From: Sphingobacterium pedocola | Lineage (GTDB): Bacteria > Bacteroidota > Bacteroidia > Sphingobacteriales > Sphingobacteriaceae | Length of the DNA stretch: 64,000 bases | Assembly (NCBI RefSeq): GCF_015209965.1 | Contig: NZ_MU158691.1 | Span: forward strand, 318,041-382,040 | Direction of reading: 5' to 3' | In this document: piece by piece, positions 53,801-61,926 of the stretch | How positions within the stretch are numbered: the stretch's first letter is position 1 | Layout: every line of letters begins with the position of its first letter | The notes under the pieces: model-generated | Seen by the model: only the letters and a program-made list of their open reading frames with translations | The model's database searches: none | Told to the model about the DNA's origin: nothing | Translations under genes and position numbers: made by a program

Positions 53801-54199
53801 TCGCCCTGGTTATTGAATGCAGGCGCTGGATACTGGGGGGACTACGCGGGAATTACAATGAATTATAATGCAATAGGTTACAGAACGTTTATCAGTTCCG
53901 CAGATGTTAGACACACTGAATTTGAAGTGTTGCCCAAGCAATTGGATTTGCAGCTGTACGGGCGCTTTCTGAACAGAAAGGCCGAAGTCGCCTTCAACAT
54001 AGCTAATTTGTTGAACGAGTGGGCCTTTTACTACCGAAATTCGGAAGATACCTATGAACAGGTGCCCACCGTGGATGACGAAATTGGCGGCTATAAAGTG
54101 GTGGGGGATTTAAAATATGAGCCGGAAAAGGGCGATATCATTACGTACAGAAGAAGAGAAGGAAGACGATTTGTATTGACGTTAAAATATAATTTTTAA
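50864..54199 (+). CDS. STN-containing TonB-dependent receptor (non-SusC type)
   Basis: A 1111-residue outer-membrane receptor. A long signal region ends near SVNAQ. An STN domain follows (KVTLDVHDGSIAEAVKSLEAKNILIAYDAAKYNL), then a carboxypeptidase-like domain (ISGTVYDERGLPLIGASVKVLG). The plug has DNKYVIVRGMSDRYNQAMLDGITIPS and VVVNKTATPDMSAEFSGGQVSV, the RG-x-x-RYN-x-x-LDG style of Caulobacter-type TonB receptors rather than the SusC signature. The barrel ends in FVLTLKYNF. No susD follows. A beta-helix-like lipoprotein gene takes that place. The substrate is unknown. Confidence 0.94.
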   Translation: MHFNPYYLYSLMRTLMLGVIVVLCFTEVLIASSVNAQLLHKKVTLDVHDGSIAEAVKSLEAKNILIAYDAAKYNLDNRKINSRRFVSKPIRDVLTYIFNGTDLGFRETGAYIILEKTVPQRPGRISGTVYDERGLPLIGASVKVLGNKTVQTGIDGTYNMELPAGTYVVEVSYISYKTQRVQAIKVAAGQRAALDVAMEISSERLEDVVVTTTFKKASVAGLYAAQKNAASVTDGISAEQIARTPDINMAGSIKRISGVTTMDNKYVIVRGMSDRYNQAMLDGITIPSSSMNKRNFSFDVIPTEVVSSVVVNKTATPDMSAEFSGGQVSVNTLDIPEQNFTSIQLGTGGNAQSTGKDFYRLGQGSTHEFFTFPQEKNKLPENILNWYWHNEARQKEIPPPGTDVTGNMPLDPGNPNGPKYSDLDAAGQSRRFNVDALTKYKYKALPYQNYRLSLGRVYELPGDQRLGFVASTSFRNEQNILDFNNVRGQDHSKANYIDSTGFGQNGAGKSYRSMSALSAVANIGYQNPKLKLSLKNLYSRVYHDNYNEAYRLPYSDVTQVGFKEEFQQPELLTLWQHKLDAEYLLPADFRLQLSGTMNRIGQQIIDQRKLKYLLTTIIGDTHYFQTPNIMTLGALANDVIGEDSRMWSEVDETDYYWQAAFTHTLGAESAISTLLKIGYAGYQRQRGLSATRLIPYTHSESQIEKPYDVVLAPEHIGVGVNEAYYYANYYNGTVFDGKLASHALYAMADQKLLNSKLRLIYGLRAEFFNLRNQQDVFLNRLFPDGIPAYYSDDIEPAEKGWKLLPSLNAIYSVTSKFNVRASYGKTVIRPDLRETSLFEMYDNDLDGLIAGRNLKSTTIDNVDLRLEWYPSAGEVLSVSGFYKYLDKPIELAQDDAVNSGYRYNYQNQHSAVNYGLEAEIRKSLNFLGDRSWLAETFLYANGTLMTSQVEAMSFPRYSTTPPGIISKRRPMQDRPLIGQSPWLLNAGAGYWGDYAGITMNYNAIGYRTFISSADVRHTEFEVLPKQLDLQLYGRFLNRKAEVAFNIANLLNEWAFYYRNSEDTYEQVPTVDDEIGGYKVVGDLKYEPEKGDIITYRRREGRRFVLTLKYNF

Positions 54200-54316
54200 A
54201 ATATAACTGCGCGAGGCAGTTCGTTAAGCGGTTGGTAAAAATAAAAGGATTCCGAGCATTGTCCATTAGCACAATCTGGAAATTAACACGAAAAAAGAAA
54301 CCAACGGTTGACAAAA

Positions 54317-54359
54317 ACTATACTACTCATCGAAATGCTGTCCCGGCGAGTAGCATAGT
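54317..54359 (+). promoter_or_regulatory. Imperfect hairpin before the beta-helix lipoprotein gene
   Basis: ACTATACTACTCATCG pairs with CGGCGAGTAGCATAGT at 13 of 16 positions around an 11-nt loop. It lies in the 206-bp gap, 47 bp before the next ATG. It may be a terminator or processing site separating receptor and lipoprotein transcripts. Confidence 0.4.
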
Positions 54360-54405
54360 CATTAAAGGATTTGTGACGGCAAAGTTAATTAAATACTAAT
54401 TAAAA

Positions 54406-55782
54406 ATGAAAAATTTTTTAACACTAGCCTCCGTATGCGCTATCGCATTGGCTTCATGTAACAAAGACACTGTTACACCAACAGGTGATTTTAACGCAGG
54501 TTTACCGAGTAAGCCTCAGAAACACCTTCCAGTAGATGTGGACGGTTTAATTACCCAAAACTTTTTGTCAAAGGATACCGTTTGGTTGATCGACGGTATT
54601 TCGTTTGTAAGACCAGGCCAAACATTAGAAATTCAAGAAGGTACTTACCTTACAACTGGAACGTTAAAGCCCTATACGAATGGAGGCGCGACTGTTAATA
54701 TAGGTGGTGTTCTTGTTGTGCCTAAAACAGCTAAGATTGATGCAGAAGGTACTGCTGCAGAACCGATTGTGTTTACGTCGCCTAAGGCAACTGGACGTGC
54801 TGCAGGTGATTTCGGTGGTCTGGTACTTTTAGGTCAAGCCCCTACAAACCGTACAACACCTCCGGTAATAGAAGGTATACCGCAGCCAATAGGTGTGGAT
54901 GTAACGTATGGCGGAAATATTAGTGCAGACGATTCAGGTATTTTGAAGTACGTTCGTATTGAATTTGCAGGTTTTAATTTGACACCTGATAATGAAATCA
55001 ACGGCTTAACATTAGGTGGTGTTGGTAGTGGTACTGTTTTGTCTCACATTCAGGTTTCTTGGGGTCGTGATGACGCTTTTGAATTTTTTGGAGGAACAGT
55101 TAATGCGGATCACTTAGTTGCCTTGTCAACTGACGATGATGACTTCGATTTTGACTTTGGTTACACGGGCACGATCGAGTATGCGTTGTCGTTAAAAGAT
55201 CCGAATTCAACAAACAGTACTTCTGGCGGTTCTTCAGATTCCAATGGTTTAGAGTCGGATAATGACGGTACAGGTTCTGCGGCAAGCCCAAAAACTCAGC
55301 CCACGTTAAAGAACTTCACGTTCTTGGGTATTAATAACTCAACGACTGCTGCTACCAAATTGAAATTTGGTAACCGTTGGAGAAGAGCAACGGCAATGAA
55401 TATTACCAATTCTATTATTGCAGGTTATGGAACAGGTGTATCCTTTGAAAGTATCACTGCTGCTGGAAGTACTTTTAGCGATAATGTGGTACATGGCTAT
55501 ACAACAGCAATTACAGGTACACCTACACCTGCTAATTATACAGGTAATCAAACAAGTACTGCAGCTACTGCAAACAGCTACTTATTGCTAGGATCTCCTA
55601 CTGCTAATCCATTCTACCAGACTGCAGCTTCTGGTACAACATCGTACAATCCGCTGATTTTAAGACCAACGGCTTCTTCACCAGCTTATGGTAATGGAAC
55701 AACCACTTATAAAGGTGCTTTCCAACCAGGTGTGGCGGCGTGGACGCAAGGGTGGACACAGTTTAGTCCAAAAACTTATTAA
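54406..55782 (+). CDS. Beta-helix-like surface lipoprotein, partner of the TonB receptor
   Basis: A 458-residue lipoprotein (lipobox ALASC near residue 17). The mature protein is Thr/Gly/Asn-rich and reads as a right-handed parallel beta-helix with recurring short strands (GGVLVVPKTAKIDAEGTAAEPIVFTSPKATG, ADDSGILKYVRIEFAG, TVLSHIQVSWGRDDAFEFFGGTVNADHLVAL). A strongly acidic DDDDFDFDFGY segment may bind a cation. Similar proteins stand beside Caulobacter-type TonB receptors in other bacteria, sometimes with uninformative names. Codon choice here (more GGT, GCT and ACT codons) suggests high expression. Confidence 0.8.
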   Translation: MKNFLTLASVCAIALASCNKDTVTPTGDFNAGLPSKPQKHLPVDVDGLITQNFLSKDTVWLIDGISFVRPGQTLEIQEGTYLTTGTLKPYTNGGATVNIGGVLVVPKTAKIDAEGTAAEPIVFTSPKATGRAAGDFGGLVLLGQAPTNRTTPPVIEGIPQPIGVDVTYGGNISADDSGILKYVRIEFAGFNLTPDNEINGLTLGGVGSGTVLSHIQVSWGRDDAFEFFGGTVNADHLVALSTDDDDFDFDFGYTGTIEYALSLKDPNSTNSTSGGSSDSNGLESDNDGTGSAASPKTQPTLKNFTFLGINNSTTAATKLKFGNRWRRATAMNITNSIIAGYGTGVSFESITAAGSTFSDNVVHGYTTAITGTPTPANYTGNQTSTAATANSYLLLGSPTANPFYQTAASGTTSYNPLILRPTASSPAYGNGTTTYKGAFQPGVAAWTQGWTQFSPKTY

Positions 55783-55830
55783 TTTAGAATTGCTGTCTCT
55801 AGATAGTAGTTTCGCTCTTTGATAAAATGA

Positions 55831-55874
55831 ATATAGCTTATCTGCCACTACATTAAAATGGCAGATAACTATAT
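55831..55874 (+). terminator. Terminator after the beta-helix lipoprotein gene
   Basis: ATATAGCTTATCTGCCA pairs with TGGCAGATAACTATAT (one bulge) around an 11-nt loop, 49 bp past the stop. Confidence 0.65.
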
Positions 55875-55910
55875 TTAATTGATCAAGAATCGTTTAAATC
55901 GAAAAAATAC

Positions 55911-56672
55911 ATGAGAATATCTACCAATCAATATATAGTAGCTTTTATTGCCTCTTTTTTTATGCTTTCATCCTGTGAAAAAGGAGAGAAACTGTCTTCG
56001 TTCCAAGAATTTGCTAGACTAAGCATTTCTGGTCTTGACCCAAATCTGATAGTGTATTGCAACGATATCGCGGTTAATCTTCCGCACATACCGGCAGGAA
56101 ACGTAAACATTTCGCTCGTCAACAGATCTACGGGAGAAAAAGTGTTCGAAAAGGGATATGAAATTGTAGGGGAGCAAACGTTATACTATTTTCAGGATCA
56201 ATTGTTGACAAATCCGCAAGATACAATGGGAAAAATCGAGGGAACAATACAAGTTCGTTTGGCTAATTTTTCTGATAAGATTTCTGACGAAAGCAAGCCT
56301 ATTCATCTGGTGTTTCAACAGGAATTGGGGATAGATTGGGATTTGTTTATGAATATATATGCTGAACACAGCGATACCGTATACAACGTTGAAAGTAGTT
56401 TTGGCGAAGAATATTCAAAATTGAAAGTAGTGGAAAGTCCGGAAACTAACAATATATACAGAGCGCGCGCCAAGGTCTTAAATGAAGACAAAAGTCCACT
56501 AAAAGTAGATGGAAAAGAAGTTTATCTCATTTTTGTTGCGGGATCAAGCAATGCGTCTATTTTCACCAGCTATATTCCAGAGGATTTGATGCTTTCCAGC
56601 GACGATTTAGTTATATCTTCGGCAGAGGCATGGGTAGGACTACCTATACTTCCTAATTTATTTGAGAATTAA
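55911..56672 (+). CDS. Lipoprotein of unknown function, 253 aa
   Basis: The lipobox MLSSC comes after a hydrophobic signal (YIVAFIASFF). The mature protein is beta-rich: LSISGLDPNLIVYCNDIAVNLPHIPAGNVNISLVNRSTGEKVFEKGY, then IEGTIQVRLANFSDKISDESKPIHLVFQQELGIDWDLFMNIY. No catalytic motif and no named family is recognised. It follows the beta-helix lipoprotein gene on the same strand after a terminator-like hairpin and may be a third component of this uptake locus. Confidence 0.8.
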   Translation: MRISTNQYIVAFIASFFMLSSCEKGEKLSSFQEFARLSISGLDPNLIVYCNDIAVNLPHIPAGNVNISLVNRSTGEKVFEKGYEIVGEQTLYYFQDQLLTNPQDTMGKIEGTIQVRLANFSDKISDESKPIHLVFQQELGIDWDLFMNIYAEHSDTVYNVESSFGEEYSKLKVVESPETNNIYRARAKVLNEDKSPLKVDGKEVYLIFVAGSSNASIFTSYIPEDLMLSSDDLVISSAEAWVGLPILPNLFEN

Positions 56673-56737
56673 AATTTAGACATCTTTTCGATCTTTTGTG
56701 TTTAGGTTGGCACGAGGTCGATATATAATAACTACCT

Positions 56738-57037
56738 ATGAAAGGCATCAGTAAGAAAGATCACGATATTCTTTGTGCGAAGTTTGCGCAAATTGCATTT
56801 CTGAAGGCAGGTGATACTTCCAGCGAAGCTGCTGCAAATGGCTTATCTGCGCTACGCGAAAAATACCAGGAATATGAGTCGCTAATCGATTCATTAAGAG
56901 AATGTATTGCCGGATATGATGAGCTAAACAAAGAACTTCGTGCTGAAATTCTGGTGCCGGCACTGCGCGAAAAGCGTAAAGCTGCTCGATACAGCACAAA
57001 CGATTTCGAGTCAACTTCTCTTCTTACAGCTGGATAG
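56738..57037 (+). CDS. Small coiled-coil protein, 99 aa
   Basis: A cytoplasmic, helical protein (AALREKYQEYESLIDSLRECIAGYDELNKELRAEILVPALREKRKAARYS) with no signal peptide and no recognised family. It has a normal ATG and a strong terminator 11 bp after its stop. It is A-rich in Glu/Lys/Arg codons like neighbouring genes, which supports a real gene. Confidence 0.6.
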   Translation: MKGISKKDHDILCAKFAQIAFLKAGDTSSEAAANGLSALREKYQEYESLIDSLRECIAGYDELNKELRAEILVPALREKRKAARYSTNDFESTSLLTAG

Positions 57038-57048
57038 GGGGGGCTAAA

Positions 57049-57100
57049 GAAAGTGTGTCTCATGTTTGCCTTTGACAAACATGAGACACACTTTCTTTTT
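57049..57100. terminator. Very strong bidirectional terminator
   Basis: A perfect 20-bp stem, from GAAAGTGTGTCTCATGTTTG (57049-57068) to its complement at 57076-57095, closes a 7-nt loop. Poly-T follows, and the A-rich opposite flank serves the convergent protease gene. Confidence 0.9.
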
Positions 57101-57106
57101 TGTAAG

Positions 57107-58474
57107 CTAATTTTTAAAATCAATCTCGATAGGCTTGGCTTCATAAGGAGCAGACTGAAACTGCAAAGTAGCTGCTGTAGGTAATGCTGTCGGAAGGTCG
57201 GACATACGCTGCAGGCGAAGTGTTCTCTTACTGCCCAAAAACGTTAACGCATCGGCAATTAGTGCATCCCGTTTGTCTCCAAATGGGTATAAAGGTAAAG
57301 TAGCATACTCCACGACGGATCGCTGCGGTAAAAGGCCCTTGCTATATTCTCCCTCGTTATTTGCATTGTATATTTTGTACACCAAAGGCAAGATATGCCA
57401 GCTCGCTTCGGATCCGATAACGGATGCAGGGCTTGTCAAGGTCGTACTCGCCATATCCTTGCCGTAGGTGCCTTCGCCAATATGGATTACGCTGATATAG
57501 GGTTTCAGGTTGTTAATCAACATCTCGGCAGCAGAAGCAGTATGACCAGTCCCCAAAACTACAAGACGGCTAAGTCCGAGTCCACTCTCGCGTATGGCAC
57601 TGCCGGAGAAACTGTAGCCATCGGGTTGCCGACCCAGTGTTTCGCCAAAGGTTTCCTGTAATTGATTCAGATGGCGATTGCCTTTGTAGTTTGCAAAAAT
57701 ATCGGTAGGACTTACATCTGCGAGGGCCAAAGCCGTGAAAGCGGCGAACGCCACACTTCCTCCGCTGTTGTAACGGAGGTCTAAGATCAGATCCCGAACA
57801 CCGCTGCTACGCATATCACCGACCACTTTTAGCAATTCGTACGCGCCCGAAAAATCAAATGTACTTAAGAACAGGTAGGCGATCTTTTGATCTGCATCCA
57901 GTAGAAAATTGTGGTACGGGTACACCACAGGCTGAGAGATGTAAGATGCGGGAAGCGTATAGGTAGAACCATCGGCCAAAGTAAGTGCTAAGCTGGGATT
58001 TTTAAGTGCCTGCTGTGTCAAGACCGGTAGGTCGGCAGTAAGAAGTGGTGTCCCGTTGATGCTATGTACCGTATCACCACGCTGAAGCGCCAGTTTCGCG
58101 CCTTCACTTCCGGGAACTATATGGCTTAGTAAAGATATTGATCCTGTAGGGCGCTCAACCTGAAGAAAATCGATACCGAAGGTGTTCAATAAGGTATTAC
58201 CATATGTTTCGGCTTGTCGGGTTTGCATAATAGCCGAGAACCGGTCTTCTTTTACTAATAACGACTGAAAATAGGCTGTAGGCGCCAGATCTAGATTTTG
58301 GCGCGATGGGAGGGAGGAAGACCAGTAATAATACCATTCCATTTGCTCCCTAATCCATGTATTGACTGCACCATCCGATCCGATAGGGAAACTGGGTTCG
58401 TCTTTGGCGCAGGAAATCCCCATGCAGATGCAAAAAAAGAGAACTGAACTGTGTGGTAACGTTCTGAATTTCAT
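57107..58474 (-). CDS. S41-family (C-terminal-processing-like) peptidase lipoprotein
   Basis: A 455-residue exported protease. ATG 58474 gives a signal with lipobox GISC. The upstream in-frame start at 58558 would bury it. A PDZ-like part (LLSHIVPGSEGAKLALQRGDTVHSINGTPLL) precedes the S41 core DLILDLRYNSGGSVAFAAFTALAL. The nucleophile Ser lies in GTGHTASAAEMLINNL and the general-base Lys in GEGTYGKDMAS. Such proteins cleave exported polypeptides near their C-termini. It stands alone, convergent with the 99-aa gene, so no substrate is indicated. Confidence 0.93.
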   Translation of the reverse strand: MKFRTLPHSSVLFFCICMGISCAKDEPSFPIGSDGAVNTWIREQMEWYYYWSSSLPSRQNLDLAPTAYFQSLLVKEDRFSAIMQTRQAETYGNTLLNTFGIDFLQVERPTGSISLLSHIVPGSEGAKLALQRGDTVHSINGTPLLTADLPVLTQQALKNPSLALTLADGSTYTLPASYISQPVVYPYHNFLLDADQKIAYLFLSTFDFSGAYELLKVVGDMRSSGVRDLILDLRYNSGGSVAFAAFTALALADVSPTDIFANYKGNRHLNQLQETFGETLGRQPDGYSFSGSAIRESGLGLSRLVVLGTGHTASAAEMLINNLKPYISVIHIGEGTYGKDMASTTLTSPASVIGSEASWHILPLVYKIYNANNEGEYSKGLLPQRSVVEYATLPLYPFGDKRDALIADALTFLGSKRTLRLQRMSDLPTALPTAATLQFQSAPYEAKPIEIDFKN

Positions 58475-58655
58475 TTGGATAAGGTACGAAACGGGTGTAA
58501 ATTTACCGTTAATCGTATGTGAAGTTTTTGAAGACCGTTTACAGTGATTCTTAGACAAAGGTTAACGAAGTAGAGGTAACAAAACTTTCGTGATCCATTG
58601 AATCACCAACAGGCATGAAAGTTCTTGATGGCCTTTGAGAATAGACACTTTCAGA

Positions 58656-58690
58656 AAAAAATAGCTCTTGTATTACGAAGAGCTATTTTT
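58656..58690. terminator. Bidirectional terminator between protease leader and the 105-aa gene
   Basis: AAAAATAGCTCTT and AAGAGCTATTTTT form a perfect stem with an 8-nt loop. On the minus strand it ends the DUF421/105-aa transcript. Confidence 0.8.
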
Positions 58691-58719
58691 ATAAAACTAA
58701 TATGTAAGCTTCTGCGATC

Positions 58720-59037
58720 TTATACCGTATCTTCCCCGGCTTGAATGGTTTTTGTTAAAGCATCCAAGAGCGCTTCTTTATAGTTGGTGAAATTTATCTG
58801 ACGGTCTTCCTCTTCACCTACTTTAAGTAATCTTTTGTGCTCTTTAACCTGTTGCAATTCGTTCAGATAAAGTTCATTGAACATTTCTGGCGCTTTGTTT
58901 TTTAGGATCCGTACAGTATGTGAGTACTGTTCGTATATGTCTGAAATGATCGCCAAACTTTTATCATCATAGTTCTGGAGGCTTGTAATTTTTTCTGCCA
59001 GCTTCTCCAGCTTTTTTCGCTCTTTTGTGTATGCCAT
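58720..59037 (-). CDS. Small helical protein, 105 aa
   Basis: A highly charged cytoplasmic protein, predicted all-helical (KERKKLEKLAEKITSLQNYDDKSLAIISDIYEQYSHTVRILKNKAPEMFNELYLNELQQVKEHKRLL). No signal and no recognised domain. It follows the DUF421 gene on the same strand by 23 bp and is probably co-transcribed with it. The function is unknown. Confidence 0.75.
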   Translation of the reverse strand: MAYTKERKKLEKLAEKITSLQNYDDKSLAIISDIYEQYSHTVRILKNKAPEMFNELYLNELQQVKEHKRLLKVGEEEDRQINFTNYKEALLDALTKTIQAGEDTV

Positions 59038-59060
59038 ATTACGACAAAGATACAGTTTTT

Positions 59061-59576
59061 TTATTGTTCCTTAAACTCGTCTAGCGTGGTAGGCGGAAAG
59101 CCACTTTCTTTTTTTATCACGCTAAACGTACCGTTGATTTCCATGACCACTGCCCGCACATCACTTACCTGTTCTAACCGGTAGCTGCGTATCTCGGCAA
59201 GGATCTCTCCTTCGGTAATACGCTCCCTTTTCATTGCTTCCTCCATAAATTTACCATTGTAATATAGCAACGTGGGACTATGGTTTACGACTTTTTCGAT
59301 CTTTTCGGATCGTTGTGCGAGGTAGGCGATAAGATATTGCAACGAGATAATCAATAGTACTGCCACAGCTCCATCTACTACCGGGACTTTGTTAAGTAGC
59401 ATTGATGATAAGGTAGACCCCAATGTGACCGTAACCACAAAATCAAAAGCATTCATCTTGGCCAGGGTACGTTTGCCCATAAGTCGGATAATGAACATAA
59501 GGGCAAAATAAGAGATGATGGTCGCTATTATCACTTTTGTCAAGTGCTTGCCATCGCTGAAAAATAGATCTTCCAT
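59061..59576 (-). CDS. DUF421 (YetF-like) membrane protein
   Basis: A 171-residue membrane protein. Three N-terminal helices (ATIISYFALMFIIRLMG, FDFVVTVTLGSTLSSMLL, VAVLLIISLQYLIAYLA) precede the cytoplasmic DUF421 domain. Its characteristic features are RLMGKRTLAKMNAFDFVVTVTLG, then SPTLLYYNGKFMEEAMKRERITEGEILAEIRS and VMEINGTFSVIKK. The family has no settled function. Length and motifs are complete. Confidence 0.92.
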   Translation of the reverse strand: MEDLFFSDGKHLTKVIIATIISYFALMFIIRLMGKRTLAKMNAFDFVVTVTLGSTLSSMLLNKVPVVDGAVAVLLIISLQYLIAYLAQRSEKIEKVVNHSPTLLYYNGKFMEEAMKRERITEGEILAEIRSYRLEQVSDVRAVVMEINGTFSVIKKESGFPPTTLDEFKEQ

Positions 59577-59677
59577 ATCTGTTTTTTTCTTAATAGGTGC
59601 ATATAACTAACAAGTACAGACATGATATGTTTACAAGGCAGTAGCCATAGCGTGCGGATGTGGTGTTAAAGTTCTAT

Positions 59678-59705
59678 AAAAAAGCCCAATCTTTCGATTG
59701 AGCTT
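59678..59705 (-). terminator. Terminator of the GH88/105 gene
   Basis: Read on the minus strand, AAGCTCAATC pairs with GATTGGGCTT around GAAA, followed by TTTT. It lies about 40 bp beyond the hydrolase stop. Confidence 0.75.
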
Positions 59706-59747
59706 TACACTTATGAACGGTTGAGGAGATGTAGTCGATATTGTTGC

Positions 59748-60854
59748 TTACTTTTCCAGAAGGGCATTGACGCACCAAAGATAGGGCGCTTGGCCATGGT
59801 AGTCGCCGGTTCTGCGTGGGCGGTCATAATAGTATTGTTTGTCGTTCTTTTTATTCGTTCCGACACAAACTTCCGAAACCGCACCTTTGTCATTGACGTA
59901 AGGAACTAAAGCCATCCAGGCTTTACGTGCCGCTGGACCATATTCGTTGGCGTCTAGCCATCCTTGTTTAACCCCTGTGATAAAGGCATAGGCAAACATA
60001 GCCGAACCGGATGTTTCGGCCCAGGAATCAGCTTCATCGATCAATTGGTTCCACATGCCGCTTTCTGTCTGATATTTTTTGAGACTTTTCATCATGGTGT
60101 GGTAGCCTTCCATGATACGGGAGCGGTCTTTATGGTTTTTGGGTAAATAGCGAAGTAATTCTGTCACCCCTGCAGCCATCCAACCGTTACCTCTTAACCA
60201 GTAGAAGGGAACATCAGGAGCATGATAGAAAAGCCCATTCGGGCGCTGTAACTCATCTAGATAAAGTACCATTTCTTTCGCGGCCCGATCTAGATATTTG
60301 ATATCCTTGGTTACTTTATAGGCTTGTGTCTGCACGATGGTAATCATGTACATGTCATCGATCCAAAGGCGTGTTTGCCAGGTGTATCCTTTATTTGCCC
60401 ATTCTTTTTCTTCGGGTTTTGCATTACCGGGTACTTCCCACTGTGTATCGGCATAAGGCATACCCAAGTCATAGTATCTTTTTTCTTTGGTGACTTGGTA
60501 GAATGCTAAAGGTAGGCTGCCAAACATATTTAAATCAACATGATTCTTAATGGGCAGCAGCGCTTTCTCGGTAGTAAATAGGGGTTCAAATTTATTTTGT
60601 AGAACTTTAATGAACTTTTTGTCTTTTGTAAGTGCCGCAAATTTAAGGGCGCCGCTCCAGTAAAATGTTTCGGGATAACTGATCCATTTGCCGGCATGGA
60701 GCGCATGCTTTGCATCTTCAAAGCGGTATGCGATCAGTTTCCCGACTTCTTCGGGGGTATATCCTTTCGGGAAATTCGTCAATTCACTTTTCTGTGCAAG
60801 CACGAATTGAAATGGAATAAGGAGCAGAAGTGTAATTAGTTTTTTATGTATCAT
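59748..60854 (-). CDS. GH88/GH105-family unsaturated glycuronyl hydrolase
   Basis: A 368-residue exported (alpha/alpha)6-barrel hydrolase. A signal peptide (LITLLLLIPFQFVLAQ) follows ATG 60854, with an ATG 12 codons upstream as alternative. Family features include YWSGALKFAAL, the Asp-bearing RLWIDDMYMITIVQTQ, FYHAPDVPFYWLRGNGWMAAGVTELL and the late DSWAETSGSAMFAYAFITG. Such enzymes hydrate the unsaturated uronic acid left by polysaccharide lyases, as in rhamnogalacturonan degradation. No lyase or SusCD lies beside it, so it is an isolated accessory enzyme. Confidence 0.92.
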   Translation of the reverse strand: MIHKKLITLLLLIPFQFVLAQKSELTNFPKGYTPEEVGKLIAYRFEDAKHALHAGKWISYPETFYWSGALKFAALTKDKKFIKVLQNKFEPLFTTEKALLPIKNHVDLNMFGSLPLAFYQVTKEKRYYDLGMPYADTQWEVPGNAKPEEKEWANKGYTWQTRLWIDDMYMITIVQTQAYKVTKDIKYLDRAAKEMVLYLDELQRPNGLFYHAPDVPFYWLRGNGWMAAGVTELLRYLPKNHKDRSRIMEGYHTMMKSLKKYQTESGMWNQLIDEADSWAETSGSAMFAYAFITGVKQGWLDANEYGPAARKAWMALVPYVNDKGAVSEVCVGTNKKNDKQYYYDRPRRTGDYHGQAPYLWCVNALLEK

Positions 60855-61042
60855 ATTTTTTTGTATACTGATTTTACGATTGGTATGCATTTCCTATATG
60901 TTATAATGGTATAGGCAAAGTTGAGGAATGCATATTGAAAAATAGTGTGCTTTTTGTTCAAAAAATTTTCAAATTGTATCAATACGCATCATACGCTAGA
61001 ATCTTTCGACTATTTCAAGGGTAAACGATGGCTTTTATTTAC

Positions 61043-61089
61043 TTCAATAGTTGAAACCTTCGGTTTTTATTGATTAGTTTTGTGTTTCA
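61043..61089 (+). promoter_or_regulatory. Promoter with flanking inverted repeats before the GNAT-like gene
   Basis: TAGTTTTG at 61075-61082 matches the TAnnTTTG -7 element. TTCAA-TAG-TTGAA (61043-61055) is a short dyad upstream of it. TTGAAAC (61051-61057) recurs inverted as GTTTCAA (61083-61089), bracketing the -7 element. The arrangement would suit a repressor or a signal-responsive regulator. The GTG start follows at 61114. Confidence 0.5.
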
Positions 61090-61113
61090 ATCAAGTATTT
61101 TATAAACATTAAC

Positions 61114-61926
61114 GTGGCATTAATATTTAAAGACGGACGCCCGGTGGTAAGGTTAAGGGCCTTTCGTGCGATCGATGATCCTAAAGCTTGTGAACGTTTT
61201 ATAGAGGGGCATGCGCACGTCTTAACAGCAATAGGTGTAAAAAAGGTTACATCATCCAAAAATGATTGGATGTATAATCCTGCGGCTTTTGTGTTGATCG
61301 TGGAGTCGTTGGATGGTGAGAAGGTATATGGAGGGGTGCGTATACACGTGTCGGGGGGAAGCGAACCTCTTCCGATAGAAGAGGCAACCGGACACATGGA
61401 TCCAGATGTGTATGAGTTGGTTCATAAATACGCAAAGGAAGGGACGGGCGAAGGCTGTGGTTTATGGAACTCTCGTGAAATCGCCGGTTATGGAATTGGT
61501 AGTATTTTTTTGACCAGAGCTGGTGCCGCAATCAGTTCGCAAATAGGTATTAAATCATTATTTGCGTTGTGTGCCCCTTACACCGTAAAGTTGGCGGAAA
61601 GTGTTGGATACCGAATTGATAGGAGCGTCGGAAATGATGGTACCTTTTATTATCCGAAGCTTGATTTATTAGCAACGGTGATGATTATGAAAAATCTGGA
61701 CACATTGACCGAGGCTGATGACGAGAATAAAGAAGCGATCTTATCCCTTCGCGGAAATTCTAATATCGTCCGCATAGAGACGCTACGAAACAAAGAAATT
61801 GAAATTCACTATCAGATAGATATTCCGCATCTTGATCGGTGGAATCTTAAAGAAATTATTGATAACTTGAAGTATAGTACATTAGATGATCTTTCATCGG
61901 ATGTACGCAATCTAAATATATTATGA
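61114..61926 (+). CDS. GNAT-like acyltransferase, possible signal synthase
   Basis: A 270-residue soluble protein beginning at GTG. The middle resembles the GNAT fold with a layout like AHL synthases: NDWMYNPAAFVLIVES, then VYGGVRIHVSGGSEPLPIEEA (compare the G-C-x-RL-x-PT-x-GP-x-x-L stretch of LuxI proteins). Next comes GCGLWNSREIAGYGIGSIFLTRAGAA (compare W-E-x-SR), followed by IGIKSLFALCAPYTVKLAESVGY. The last 80 residues form a helical extension. Homology to LuxI is my inference and may be only fold-level. It overlaps a methyltransferase gene by four bases and heads an operon with a 7TMR-DISM sensor kinase. Confidence 0.7.
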   Translation: MALIFKDGRPVVRLRAFRAIDDPKACERFIEGHAHVLTAIGVKKVTSSKNDWMYNPAAFVLIVESLDGEKVYGGVRIHVSGGSEPLPIEEATGHMDPDVYELVHKYAKEGTGEGCGLWNSREIAGYGIGSIFLTRAGAAISSQIGIKSLFALCAPYTVKLAESVGYRIDRSVGNDGTFYYPKLDLLATVMIMKNLDTLTEADDENKEAILSLRGNSNIVRIETLRNKEIEIHYQIDIPHLDRWNLKEIIDNLKYSTLDDLSSDVRNLNIL

